64,000 bases of DNA, taken from assembly GCF_003967275.1 (NCBI RefSeq), contig NZ_AP018721.1, positions 1,488,001 through 1,552,000 of the forward strand, read 5' to 3'. This DNA is from Sulfuritortus calidifontis. GTDB taxonomy: Bacteria; Pseudomonadota; Gammaproteobacteria; Burkholderiales; Thiobacillaceae. The position numbers were made by a program, and so were the translations under genes. Of the stretch, positions 34,858 to 44,600 are shown one piece after another. Every line of letters starts with the position of its first letter. Position 1 is the stretch's first letter. The notes beneath the pieces are model-generated. The model was not told the origin of the DNA. It did no database searches and saw only the letters and a program-made list of their open reading frames with translations.

Positions 34858-36477
34858 TCAAGCCACCTTGCTGTCGGGGTTCGCCTTGGTTTCGGCTGTC
34901 TTGTTCCGGGTGGCGCGCATCAACGTGGCATGGCATTTCACCAGGTCGCCGAAGAACTTGCCGCGCACTTCGCTGGCCAGGTTGGCCTGCGCCATCAGCC
35001 CCTGAAGGCGCTTGAGCAAGCCCGGCAGGGCGGCGGCCAGCTCTTCACGACGCTGCCGCCAGCCGGCCGGCTCAAGGCTGCCGATCAGGTCGGCCAGAAT
35101 TTGCGCTGCCTCTGTGGCATCAGTCTGGCGCACCAACTCGGGTCCGTGCATCAGCAGGAAGGATTCCATGGCACCGGGGATGCGGCGGCCTTCGAGCGCA
35201 TGCCGGATCATCGCTTCGGCTGTAGCGGCATCGCCAAACTGGCTAGCGCCATCGACTGCGGCAGCAGGATCCAGCCCGGGCAGCGCGGCCAAAGCCTGAC
35301 GGAAACCCTCAGCCAGATTGTCCTCACGCTGTTGCAGGCCCTCGATCAGGGTCGCGACCTCGGCCTTGACCGCCACGGTCTGCGCCGCTTCGCAGCCGGC
35401 CAGGACGATCAGGGCGTCCAGCAATTGACGCACCGGGTGCGCGCCCTGGCGCAATACGCCCTCGGCATCCTGCAAGGCGGCGCGCAGCACGACCAGCTGC
35501 AGACGGCCGATGCGCACCTGCCAGTCGGCGGGCACTGCAGCGGTGAAGACCCGGGCCTCGAACCATCCGGCCGCCCAATCCAGCGCCACCCGATCCGCCG
35601 CGCTCAGCTGCAGGCTGGCGGCCTGCTCGATCCGGCGCAGGATCGCCATGCCCGCGGCCAGCGCCCCGGCATCCAGCCCGAGCAGGCGGGCAGCCTCGGC
35701 ATCGCCGTGCCGCCAGCCAGCCAGCACCTGGGCCAGGGTCTGGCCCTGCGACGGCGTCGGCTGGCTCAACGACTGCCGCATCAGCCAGTTCTGGCAGACG
35801 GCGGCGACGGTGCCGGCCTGGCCCTTGGCCGGCAGGCCGAGTTTCAACTCGGGCAGCACCTGGCGCTCGAGCAAGAACTGGTTGAGCGCCTGATAGACCG
35901 GCTTGACCTGCTGCGGCAGATATTCGGCCAACAAGGGCAGCAGGCTCTGGCGGATCGCACGGACCAGGCCGGCTTGGCGCATGGCCTCGATGGACGCCGC
36001 CCCGATCAATTGCGGCGCCACTGGCGACTGCCGCCAGCCCCGCGTGCCGGTGATGGCATCGAGGCGCCGCTCCAGGCTGTAGAGCTCGCCCTTGCAGGCC
36101 GTGGCGATGGCCTGGGCCAGGGTCTCCGGCGCCGCGAAGTCGTAATGCACGTCCTCGTCCATCAGGCCGGGCCGCTGCGCTGGCGCCGTCGCGGTCTGCC
36201 CGGCCTTGTCCCCGGCCGGGTCGGACAGCGCGGCATATCGCTCCCTGAACGCCGCTTCCAAATCGCCCCGTCGATGTCGCAGGACACCGATGGCTTGTTC
36301 ATACAATTCGATCGCGCTGTCCGGCCCCACCCAGGGCCTGGCCTCGATCAGGCCGTTGAGGGCATCGCCCAGTGTCACGGCAAAGGCCGAAGGCAAGCAG
36401 GCGACGGCGGCATCGCGGCATTGGCCGACCAGCGCGGCGGCATCCGGCGAAAGTTGATTCAGATTCGATTCCTGCAT
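34858..36477 (-). CDS. DUF1631 family protein
   Basis: 539-aa, Ala/Leu-rich helical protein without signal peptide or membrane span, matching DUF1631 proteins, whose function is unknown. The ATG is set by a perfect AGGAGGT ribosome site just upstream on the coding strand. It is the first gene after a c-di-GMP-I riboswitch, which suggests a c-di-GMP-controlled process. Translationally close to the HDOD gene. Confidence 0.83.
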   Translation of the reverse strand: MQESNLNQLSPDAAALVGQCRDAAVACLPSAFAVTLGDALNGLIEARPWVGPDSAIELYEQAIGVLRHRRGDLEAAFRERYAALSDPAGDKAGQTATAPAQRPGLMDEDVHYDFAAPETLAQAIATACKGELYSLERRLDAITGTRGWRQSPVAPQLIGAASIEAMRQAGLVRAIRQSLLPLLAEYLPQQVKPVYQALNQFLLERQVLPELKLGLPAKGQAGTVAAVCQNWLMRQSLSQPTPSQGQTLAQVLAGWRHGDAEAARLLGLDAGALAAGMAILRRIEQAASLQLSAADRVALDWAAGWFEARVFTAAVPADWQVRIGRLQLVVLRAALQDAEGVLRQGAHPVRQLLDALIVLAGCEAAQTVAVKAEVATLIEGLQQREDNLAEGFRQALAALPGLDPAAAVDGASQFGDAATAEAMIRHALEGRRIPGAMESFLLMHGPELVRQTDATEAAQILADLIGSLEPAGWRQRREELAAALPGLLKRLQGLMAQANLASEVRGKFFGDLVKCHATLMRATRNKTAETKANPDSKVA

Positions 36478-36579
36478 GGCCCGACCTCCTGACCCGAGAG
36501 CGCGATCTTCGGGTCCAAACACCGCTGCGTTGCGGCAAAAATCAGGGCAATGCAAACAGGCGAATGCCTGCGAAGATGG

Positions 36580-36601
36580 GTGGCGCGCACCAACGCGCCA
36601 C
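36580..36601 (-). promoter_or_regulatory. Hairpin downstream of the riboswitch aptamer
   Basis: A perfect 8-bp stem, GTGGCGCG with CGCGCCAC around a six-base loop, lies just after the aptamer and about 100 nt before the DUF1631 ATG. It has no strong T-run, so it may be part of the expression platform rather than a simple terminator. Confidence 0.5.
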
Positions 36602-36610
36602 GTTTGGCCA

Positions 36611-36692
36611 CCTAGCGGTCCCGCTGTCGTAGGGTCGCCCCCTTAGACCGGTAACTTTGCGTCCCCGCCTTTCGACGGGTTTGCCCTTGTAG
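36611..36692 (-). ncRNA. c-di-GMP-I (GEMM) riboswitch
   Basis: On the minus strand the leader of DUF1631 reads GGGCAAACC, then CGAAAGGCGGGGACGCAAAG, then ACCGGTCTAAG, then GACAGCGGGACCGC. These blocks in this order are the conserved core of the class I c-di-GMP aptamer (P2 with its GAAA tetraloop, the GACGCAAAG junction, and P3 with its receptor). It lies about 135 nt upstream of the DUF1631 ATG. Whether it is an on or off switch is not evident. Confidence 0.93.
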
Positions 36693-36718
36693 GTTGCGGA
36701 ATCGCTTCCGCAGGCGCT

Positions 36719-36749
36719 ATTAAACCTCCTCCCCTGCCGGGGCTGTCAA
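36719..36749 (-). promoter_or_regulatory. Candidate sigma-70 promoter of the riboswitch operon
   Basis: Minus strand: TTGACA (36749-36744), then 19 bp, then TTTAAT (36724-36719). The -35 is perfect, the -10 is fair and the spacer is two bases longer than ideal. It sits about 30 nt before the aptamer and after the end of rtcB. Confidence 0.5.
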
Positions 36750-36767
36750 GCCGCGCGATTACGCAGT

Positions 36768-38201
36768 TCAACCCTTGATGCAGACCTTGGGCCGCAGGAA
36801 GGCCACGCGCCGGGCAAGGCCGGCCTTTTCCGTGGCTTCGGCCACGAGGTCGACGTCCTTGTAGGCGCCGGGCGCCTCTTCCGCCGCGCCGCGCATGGAC
36901 TTGGTGCGGATCAGGATACCCTGGCCCTTGAGCTGCTCGATCAGTTCCCGGCCGCGCCATTTCTTCAAGGCGGCGTTGCGGCTCATGGCCCGGCCGGCGC
37001 CGTGGCTGGCCGAGGACCAGGCGCGCCGTTCGCCCTCGGCCGTGCCGGCCAGCACGTAAGAACCGGTGCCCATGCTGCCGCCGATGATCACCGGCTGGCC
37101 CACCGCCTGGTATTCGGCCGGCAGCGCCGGGTGATTGGGACCGAAGGCGCGGGTCGCGCCCTTGCGGTGGACATAGAGCATCCGGTCCTTGCCATCGACC
37201 CGGTGTTTTTCCAGCTTGCAGGTGTTGTGCGAGACATCGTACAGCGTGGCCAGATGGCTGCCCGGAATCACCCGGGCGAAGACCGCGCGCGTGAGGTGGG
37301 CCAGGATCTGCCGGTTGGCCAGGGCCACATTGATCGCGGCATTCATCGCGCCCAGGTATTCCTGCCCCTCGGGCGAATTGATCGGCGCGCAGGCCAGTTC
37401 CCGGTCGGGCAGGACGATGCCCAGCCGACTTGCCGCCTTGGCCAGGGAAACCAGATAGTCGGTGCCGATCTGATGTCCCAGGCCGCGCGAGCCGCAATGG
37501 ATGGAGACCAGCAGCTGGCCTTCGTGCAGGCCGAAGGCCCGGGCGGCCTGGGTGTCGAAGATCTTTTCCACCACCTGCACTTCCAGGTAGTGGTTGCCCG
37601 AGCCCAGGGTGCCCATCTCGCCACGCTGGCGCTTCTTGGCCAACTCGGAGACATTGCCGGGCACCGCGCCGCGCATCTTGCCGTGTTCCTCGATCAGGGC
37701 GAGGTCGGATTCACTGCCATAACCCTGATGCACCGCCCATTCGGCGCCGCCCAGCATGACCTGGTCCAGTTCGTGGCTGGACAGCTTGAGCGCGCCCTCC
37801 TCGCCCACGCCGGCCGGGATGGCCTGGAACAGGGCGTCGGCCAGTTGGGGAAACTGCGCCGCGGCGTCCTTGAGCTCGAGATTGCTGCGCAGGCAGCGGA
37901 TGCCGCAGGAAATGTCGAAACCGACGCCGCCGGCGGAGACGATGCCGCCCAAGTCGGGGTCGAAGGCGGCCACCCCGCCGATGGGAAAGCCGTAACCCCA
38001 ATGGGCATCGGGCATGGTCATGGCCGGGCCGACCAGGCCGGGCAGCTTGGCCACGTTGGTGATCTGGGTCAGCACCATGTCGTCCATGGTCCGCAAGAGC
38101 GGCGCGCTGCCGTAGAGCAGCACTTCGGACCGTACCTCGCCCGCCGCCCTGGGCACGGTGAAGCAGTAGTCGTCGAGCTGCCTGAGCCGTGCCATGTCCA
38201 T
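36768..38201 (-). CDS. rtcB: RNA-splicing ligase RtcB
   Basis: GTP/Mn-dependent RNA ligase joining 2',3'-cyclic phosphate (or 3'-phosphate) ends to 5'-OH ends; 477 aa, normal length. Seen: GGVGFDISCG with the metal Cys, GSGNHYLEVQ, HCGSRGLGHQ, DVSHNTCK and GSMGTGSYVL, which make up the active site. The start MDMARLRQLDDYCFTV was preferred over an upstream in-frame start overlapping the archease gene. Cotranscribed with archease, its known activator; no rtcA or rtcR nearby. Confidence 0.95.
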   Translation of the reverse strand: MDMARLRQLDDYCFTVPRAAGEVRSEVLLYGSAPLLRTMDDMVLTQITNVAKLPGLVGPAMTMPDAHWGYGFPIGGVAAFDPDLGGIVSAGGVGFDISCGIRCLRSNLELKDAAAQFPQLADALFQAIPAGVGEEGALKLSSHELDQVMLGGAEWAVHQGYGSESDLALIEEHGKMRGAVPGNVSELAKKRQRGEMGTLGSGNHYLEVQVVEKIFDTQAARAFGLHEGQLLVSIHCGSRGLGHQIGTDYLVSLAKAASRLGIVLPDRELACAPINSPEGQEYLGAMNAAINVALANRQILAHLTRAVFARVIPGSHLATLYDVSHNTCKLEKHRVDGKDRMLYVHRKGATRAFGPNHPALPAEYQAVGQPVIIGGSMGTGSYVLAGTAEGERRAWSSASHGAGRAMSRNAALKKWRGRELIEQLKGQGILIRTKSMRGAAEEAPGAYKDVDLVAEATEKAGLARRVAFLRPKVCIKG

Positions 38202-38218
38202 GGTCAAACCCTTTTCAA

Positions 38219-38632
38219 TCAGACATCTACGATGCAGCGGGCCAGCCAGCCCTTCGTCCCCTGCTCCACCTTCAGCATAGTCAGCGTGGCGCCCTTCACC
38301 TCGGTGCCGCGCTCCGCCCCGGGCCGCCAGGGCATGCCCCAGGCCCGGCCCAGCCAATGCGTGTCTGCGTGTTCCAGCTCGAAGGCGCAGAAGACCAGGC
38401 CGCGCAGCCGGGCCTGCGCGAGCAGCTGGTTCAGCCAGGTCACCAGGGCCAGCTCCAGGTCGGCCTCCTCGAACTCGACGGCCACCTCCTGCTCGGGGAG
38501 CACCGTGGCCGGCTCGGCCATGATGGCGAACATGCCGAGGGCGGCGTTGGCAAAGGCCTCGTCCACGGTCTTGCCCCGGGCCTCGATGCCGATGTCGGCC
38601 TCGTGGTCGAAATAGCGGTAACGGCGGGTCAT
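38219..38632 (-). CDS. Archease
   Basis: 137-aa small acidic protein with the archease start MTRRYRYFDHEADIGIEARG and the VKGATLTMLKVE and ARCIVDV closing strands, including the metal-binding aspartates. It helps RtcB turn over by promoting guanylylation, which fits the rtcB gene just downstream. The family-like ATG at 38632 is chosen; a TTG eight codons upstream is also in frame and no ribosome site decides. Confidence 0.9.
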   Translation of the reverse strand: MTRRYRYFDHEADIGIEARGKTVDEAFANAALGMFAIMAEPATVLPEQEVAVEFEEADLELALVTWLNQLLAQARLRGLVFCAFELEHADTHWLGRAWGMPWRPGAERGTEVKGATLTMLKVEQGTKGWLARCIVDV

Positions 38633-38715
38633 GGCGGCGGCAGGACTGGGGCTCAAGGCTGAAGACGGCTATAATTTTGCGTTTTTTCCGCCCCGGTAGG
38701 AAATCAGGAATTCAA

Positions 38716-39820
38716 ATGGAAGCCGAACAGCTCAATCAGATCGAGAACCAACTGGCCGACCTCGCCCGTCGGACCAAAGAGCTACGGGGGTATCTTTGAC
38801 TACCCGGGCAAACGCGACCGGCTAGACGAAGTCATCAAACTTACCGAGGACCCCGCCCTCTGGAACGACGCCAAGCAGGCCCAGGAACTGGGGCGCGAAC
38901 GCAAGTCGCTGGAGGCCGTGGTGCTCACCCTGGAAGAGGTCGAGCAATCCCTGAAAGACACCGGCGAGCTGTTCGAGCTGGCCCAGATGGAGGCCGACGA
39001 GGACACCCTGCACTCGGTCGCCGCCGATCTCGCCGGCATCGAGAAGCGCGTGGCGGAGCTGGAATTCCGCCGCATGTTCGCCAACCCCATGGATCCCAGC
39101 CCCTGCTTCATCGAGATCCAGGCCGGCGCCGGCGGCACCGAGGCCCAGGACTGGGCCAGCATGCTCGAGCGCATGTACCTCAAGTATTGCGAGCGCAAGG
39201 GCTTCAAGGCCGAACTTCTGGAAGAATCCGAGGGCGAGGTGGCCGGTATCAAGAGCGCGACCATCCGGGTCGACGGCGACTACGCCTACGGCTATCTGCG
39301 CACCGAAACCGGCGTGCACCGCCTGGTGCGCAAATCGCCGTTCGATTCCAACGCCCGGCGCCACACCAGTTTCTGCTCGGTCTTCGTCTACCCCGAGGTG
39401 GACGACTCGATCGAGATCGACATCAACCCGGCCGACGTGCGCACCGACACCTACCGCGCCTCCGGCGCCGGCGGCCAGCACATCAACAAGACCGACTCGG
39501 CCGTGCGCCTGACCCACATCCCGACCGGCATCGTGGTCCAGTGCCAGAACGACCGCTCGCAGCATCGCAACCGCGATGAAGCCTGGAAGATGCTGCGCGC
39601 CCGCCTGTACGAACTGGAACTGAGAAAGCGCCAGGCCGAGCAGCAGAAGCTGGAAGACGCCAAGAGCGACATCGGCTGGGGCCACCAGATCCGCTCCTAC
39701 GTGCTCGACCAGTCGCGCATCAAGGACCTGCGCACCAACCACGAAGTGGGCAACACCCAGGCCGTGCTCGACGGCGACCTGGACGATTTCATTCAAGCCA
39801 GCCTGAAACAGGGCGTATAA
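38716..39820 (+). CDS. prfB: Peptide chain release factor 2, programmed +1 frameshift
   Basis: Reads UAA and UGA stop codons. The first 27 codons (from 38716) end at an in-frame TGA (38797-38799); skipping the T at 38797 continues from 38798 to the stop at 39820, giving 367 aa. The shared SPF recognition motif is in [12 protein letters not shown], and the GGQ motif is in [18 protein letters not shown]. Followed 17 bp later by lysS, as in many Proteobacteria. The frameshift regulates RF2 level by itself. Confidence 0.96.
38785..38800 (+). promoter_or_regulatory. prfB +1 frameshift site
   Basis: The Shine-Dalgarno-like GGGGG lies 3 bp before CTT-TGA-C (CTT at 38794-38796, TGA at 38797-38799, C at 38800). 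This is the conserved recoding signal of bacterial prfB: slow termination at UGA lets the ribosome slip by one base on CUU. Confidence 0.95.
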
Positions 39821-39837
39821 GCCAGAGAGTAGCCGCC

Positions 39838-41415
39838 ATGAGCGAAGAGAACCTCCAGCCTCAACAAGAAGAAAACGAAGTTTCGGCGAAGGCTAATATC
39901 GGCGAAGCCGATGTTAAGTCCGCACAAGCGGACGGCCAAAGCCAGAACCAGATCATCGCCGAGCGTCGGGAGAAACTGGCCAAGCTGCGCCAAAACGGCG
40001 TCGCCTTCCCCAACGACTTCGAGCGCAAGCACCTGGCCGCCGACCTGCACGCGCAATATGGCGAGAAGAGCAAGGAAGAGCTGGAAGCCATGGCGGTCGA
40101 AGTGCAACTGGCCGGCCGCATGATGCTGAAACGCGTGATGGGCAAGGCCAGCTTCGCCACCCTGCAGGACAAGAGCGGCCGCTTGCAGATCTACGTCTCC
40201 AACGACGTCACCGGGCTGGACGCGCACGAGGCCTTCAAGCACTGGGACCTGGGCGACATCCTGGGCGTGACCGGCACCCTGTTCAAGACCGGCAAGGGCG
40301 AGCTCACCATCAACGCCAAGTCGGTGCGCCTGCTGACCAAGGCCCTGCGCCCGCTGCCGGAGAAGTTCCACGGCCTGACCGACACCGAGCAGAAATACCG
40401 CCAGCGCTATCTCGACCTCATCACCAACGACGACACCCGGCAGACCTTCATCCGCCGCTCGAAGATCGTCCAGGCCATTCGCGAGTTCATGGCCGGCCAG
40501 GACTTCCTCGAAGTCGAGACGCCGATGATGCACCCCATCCCCGGCGGCGCCTCGGCCAAGCCCTTCATCACCCACCACAACGCGCTGGACATGGAGCTGT
40601 TCCTGCGCATCGCGCCCGAGCTTTACTTGAAGCGCCTGGTGGTCGGCGGCCTGGAGCGCGTGTTCGAGATCAACCGCAACTTCCGCAACGAGGGCCTGTC
40701 CACCCGGCACAACCCCGAGTTCACCATGATGGAGTTCTACGCGGCCTACATGGAATACAAGGGCCTGATGGACTTCGTCGAAACGCTGCTGCGCGAGGTG
40801 ACGATCAAGACCACCGGCACCGCGGCAGTGAACTACCAGGGCACGGTGATCGACCTTGCCCAGCCCTTCGCCCGGCTGACCGCGCTCGAGGCCACGGTGC
40901 AGTACAACCCGGAGCTGGCCGGCCAACCGCTGGACGACATCGACTTCGTGCGCGCCGAACTGGAACGGCGCAAGATCCCCTACCGCAAGCACGACGGCCT
41001 GGGCGGTCTGCAACTCACCCTGTTCGAAGAGACCACCGAGCACCAGCTGATCCAGCCGACCTACATCATCGACTACCCGGTCGAGACCTCGCCGCTCGCC
41101 CGCGCCTCGGACACCCGGCCTGAGATCACCGAGCGGTTCGAGCTCTACATCGCCGGGCGCGAGGTGGCCAACGGCTTCTCCGAGCTGAACGACCCCGAGG
41201 ACCAGGCCGAGCGCTTCCGCAAGCAGGTCGAGGCCAAAGAAGCCGGCGACGAAGAGGCCATGTACTACGACGCCGACTACATCCGCGCCCTGGAATACGG
41301 CCTGCCGCCCACCGGCGGCTGCGGCATCGGCATCGACCGCTTCGTCATGCTGCTCACCGACGCGCCCAGCATCCGCGACGTGATCCTGTTCCCGCAGATG
41401 CGCAAGGAAGACTAG
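39838..41415 (+). CDS. lysS: Lysyl-tRNA synthetase, class II
   Basis: 525 aa: an N-terminal OB-fold anticodon domain (from about 60) and a class II catalytic core. Motif 2 is [24 protein letters not shown] (in parts) and motif 3 is [17 protein letters not shown]. The first about 37 residues, before [13 protein letters not shown], are extra: codons 12-36 come from a palindromic element also found in rnfE. The core begins normally, so the insertion sits in a free N-terminal tail. Confidence 0.96.
   Translation: MSEENLQPQQEENEVSAKANIGEADVKSAQADGQSQNQIIAERREKLAKLRQNGVAFPNDFERKHLAADLHAQYGEKSKEELEAMAVEVQLAGRMMLKRVMGKASFATLQDKSGRLQIYVSNDVTGLDAHEAFKHWDLGDILGVTGTLFKTGKGELTINAKSVRLLTKALRPLPEKFHGLTDTEQKYRQRYLDLITNDDTRQTFIRRSKIVQAIREFMAGQDFLEVETPMMHPIPGGASAKPFITHHNALDMELFLRIAPELYLKRLVVGGLERVFEINRNFRNEGLSTRHNPEFTMMEFYAAYMEYKGLMDFVETLLREVTIKTTGTAAVNYQGTVIDLAQPFARLTALEATVQYNPELAGQPLDDIDFVRAELERRKIPYRKHDGLGGLQLTLFEETTEHQLIQPTYIIDYPVETSPLARASDTRPEITERFELYIAGREVANGFSELNDPEDQAERFRKQVEAKEAGDEEAMYYDADYIRALEYGLPPTGGCGIGIDRFVMLLTDAPSIRDVILFPQMRKED
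39871..39946. repeat. Palindromic element inside the lysS 5' end
   Basis: 76-bp copy with three hairpins: GAAAACGAAGTTTC, ATATCGGC-GAA-GCCGATGT, and GTCCGC-ACAA-GCGGAC. It closely matches the element at the rnfE start, with one mismatch in the first 16 bases and identity over GATGTTAAGTC-type core blocks. The same peptide frame is used. It encodes the nonconserved tail of LysS. Confidence 0.85.
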
Positions 41416-41542
41416 CGCGCATTGGAAACTAAAACCCGGTCATTCAGGCAGCGCATGGTCGAACTGACCTTAGCACCAGTTGACCCTCCGTCACCATCGG
41501 CAGCTTTCTTTCGGCTTCAATAGGGTGCGGCCCGAGAGGCCG

Positions 41543-41633
41543 AAATGAATCGGGGCCGCATATAGCGGCCCCGCATTTGGTGCATCTCTCAGCTTGTTAG
41601 CGGACAGAGCGCATATCCCGATGAAGTATGCGC
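41543..41633 (-). ncRNA. tracrRNA of the type II-C CRISPR system
   Basis: On the minus strand the anti-repeat (41627-41596) contains ATCGGGATATGCGC, identical to the middle of the CRISPR repeat, followed by CTG, CCG and AAC at the same places as in the repeat end, with a few mismatches. Next come AAGCTGAGAGATGCACC, like the nexus of Neisseria tracrRNA, and a terminal stem GGGGCCGC-TATAT-GCGGCCCC (41572-41552) followed by GATTCATTT. A -10-like TATAAC seven bases upstream places the start at about 41633. Length about 90 nt; transcribed away from cas9. Confidence 0.85.
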
Positions 41634-41639
41634 CCTCAA

Positions 41640-41666
41640 GTTATACTTACAGACAACAAAAATCAA
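41640..41666 (-). promoter_or_regulatory. Candidate tracrRNA promoter
   Basis: Minus strand: TTGATT (41666-41661), a short 15-bp spacer, and TATAAC (41645-41640). The start point would fall about 6-7 bases downstream, right before the anti-repeat. The short spacer is a weakness, but the position fits the RNA boundaries. It overlaps the cas9 leader. Confidence 0.5.
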
Positions 41667-41683
41667 TACACGGAGGCGGCAAA

Positions 41684-44600
41684 TTGTCCAAGATGCGCTA
41701 TCGACTGGCTCTGGATATCGGTTCCACATCCATCGGCTGGTGCCTGCTTCGCCTAGACGGCGATGACAAACCCGTCGCGATCATTCGCATGGGAGTTCGT
41801 ATTTTCTCCGACGGCCGCAATCCAAAGGACGGCACCTCGCTTGCCGTCACCCGACGCAACGCCCGCCAGATGCGACGGCGGCGCGACCGCCTGCTCAAAC
41901 GCAAAGAGCGAATGCTGGCCGCCCTAACCCGTTTTGGTTTCTTCCCCACCGATGAAGTTCAGCGTCGTCAATTGGTGAACCTCGACCCCTATGCCCTGCG
42001 CAAGAAGGGGCTCTATGACGCGCTGAGCGGACCAGAGTTTGCCCGTGCGCTGTTCCATATTAACCAGCGGCGCGGCTTTCTGAGCAACCGGAAGACCGAC
42101 AAGAAGGACAGCGATAGCGGTGCCCTGAAAAAAGCCATCAAGGATTTGCGCGACAAGCTAGCCCAGGAAAACTGCCAGACCCTCGGCGAATGGCTGGCCA
42201 ACCGCCATGAGAACCGCTTGAGCGTTCGCGCCCGCCTGCGCGGCAGAACCCAGAAGGACAAGGCCTACGATTTTTATGCAGACCGGGCGATGATCGAACA
42301 TGAGTTCGACGTACTGTGGGCCAAGCAAAGCAGCCTTAACCCCGCCTTGTTTAATGAGGCGGCCCGAAAAGAACTCAAGGACATCCTGCTTCATCAACGC
42401 CCGCTCAAGCCGGTCAAACCGGGCCGATGCACATTGCTGCCAGACGAAGAACGCGCACCGCTGGCCTTGCCTAGCACGCAGCGCTTCCGCATCTACCAGG
42501 AAGTCAACAATTTACGCCTGCTTACGCCAGACCTGCGTGAACAGGCCCTGACACTGGAACAGCGCAATCAGGTCGTCCAGCTTCTCGAACACCAAGGGGA
42601 AGTCCGATTCACAAAAATCTTGAAGGCGCTAAAACTACCCGGCACGACCAAATTCAACCTAGAGGACATCAAGCGAGACCGGCTCAAGGGAAATGCGACA
42701 TCGGCCGCCCTTGCCAAAGACACTTGCTTTGACGAGCGCTGGTACAGTTTCGACCATGCCATGCAAGACGACATCGTCGACAAACTGCTGAATGAGGCGA
42801 GCGAGTCGGCATTGGTGAGCTGGCTGCAAGAACATACCGGCGTGGATGAAGCAACCGCAGAGCGCATCGCCAATACCAGCCTACCCGAGGGTTATGGCAA
42901 CCTGAGCCGGGCCGCGCTGGATCGTATCGTGCCTGAGCTCATCAAAGATGTCGTGATGTATTCCGACGCCGTCAAGCGGGCAGGCTTCGATAGCCACAGT
43001 GCGCTGTCTTATATCCAGCAAACAGGCGAAATCATGGATGCCCTACCCTATTACGGCATCCCCCTGCGTCGCCATGTTGCCTTTGCCAAGGACAACCCAC
43101 GCAACGACGAAGAGCGTTATGGCAAGATCGCCAACCCGACCGTGCATATTGGCCTCAACGAGCTGCGCAAGGTGGTCAATGCCCTCATCAAGCGCTATGG
43201 CAGGCCCAGTGAAATCATTGTCGAGGTCGCACGCGAACTCAAATTGAGCCGTGAAAGAAAGCTGGAAATCCAAAGAGAACAAAAGGAGCGACAGGAACTC
43301 AATGACAAGCAGGTTGCCGAAGCCTGCGTAGTGTTGGGTTTGACCCCGACCAATTTAGATCGGGCCAAGCGGCGCGAACTGTCGCAAAAGATGCAACTAT
43401 GGGTCGAACTCAACTCCAAGAATGTCGCCGACCGCCAGTGCCCCTACACAGGTGAGCAGATCGGCATCGAACGGCTTTTGTCCAACGAAGTCGAGATCGA
43501 GCATATCCTGCCCTACTCGATGACGCTGGACGACAGCATGAACAACAAGACGGTTTCGCTACGCCGCGCGAACCGGGACAAGGGCAACCGAACCCCATAC
43601 CAGGCATTCGGAGAGATCTCGCAGCCAGGATACGACTACGAGGCCATCCTCCAACGTGCGGCGCTCATGCCGCGCGAAAAAACCAAGCGATTCGCGCCGG
43701 ATGGCTACCAACGCTGGCTAAAGGAGGACAAGGACTTTCTGGCCCGCGCCCTGAACGATACCGCCTATCTGTCGCGTATCGCCAAGGAATATCTGTCCCT
43801 CGTTTGCCACCCGAACAAGGTGCGGGCCATTCCCGGCCGCATGACCGCCTTGTTGCGCGGCAAGTTTGGCCTCAATCAATTGCTTTCCGGCACCGAATCT
43901 AAAAACCGCAACGACCACCGCCACCATGCTCTGGACGCTGCTGTCATCGGCATCACCGATCAAGGCCTGTTGCAGCGCTTCGCGCAGGCCAGCGCCAGCG
44001 CACGGGTAAAACAGTTAGATCGGCTGGTTGAGGAAATGCCGCTACCATGGCCATCCTATCGCGAACATGTCGAGAGGGCGCTTGAAAATATTATTGTGAG
44101 CCATAAGCCGGATCATGGCTATCAGGGCGCCATGCACGAAGACACCGCTTGGAGGTTACATGGCAATGGCGTGGTGTCCAGGAGGATTAGACCGGAAGAC
44201 GGCGGCCCGCGACAGCGCGAGATCAAGAATAAAAGTGTGATAGCGATAGCCAGCACCCGGAACCCCGAGCGCCACGGTTTGGATGAAAATGGCAGCCCAA
44301 GGGCCTATAAGGGTTATGTCGGCGGCAGCAATTACTGTATCGAAATCTGGCGGGACGAAAAGGGCAAGTGGGATAGCGATGTGATTTCCACCTTCGAAGC
44401 TTACCAGCTGATACGCCTGCACGGTGAGGCTGAAGGAATCAAACGGCTCAGAAATCCATCCTACAGCCTCTCTGGAAAACCACTGGTCATGCGCTTGATG
44501 ATCAACGACCTGGTGCGGCTCAATCTGGGCGGCAATACCAAAACCATGCGCGTCGTTAAAATTGGTGGAAATGGCCAGATGTTTTTTGCCGAGCACAATG

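Noticed and set aside
41552-41572. GC hairpin as a terminator for lysS
   Set aside because: On the plus strand it lacks a T-run and is 136 bp from the lysS stop. Its place at the end of the tracrRNA explains it better, though dual use is possible.
41609-41650. tracrRNA on the plus strand
   Set aside because: In that direction only the middle of the anti-repeat pairs, and the sequence then runs into the cas9 leader without stems or terminator. The minus strand matches through the repeat end and has a terminator.
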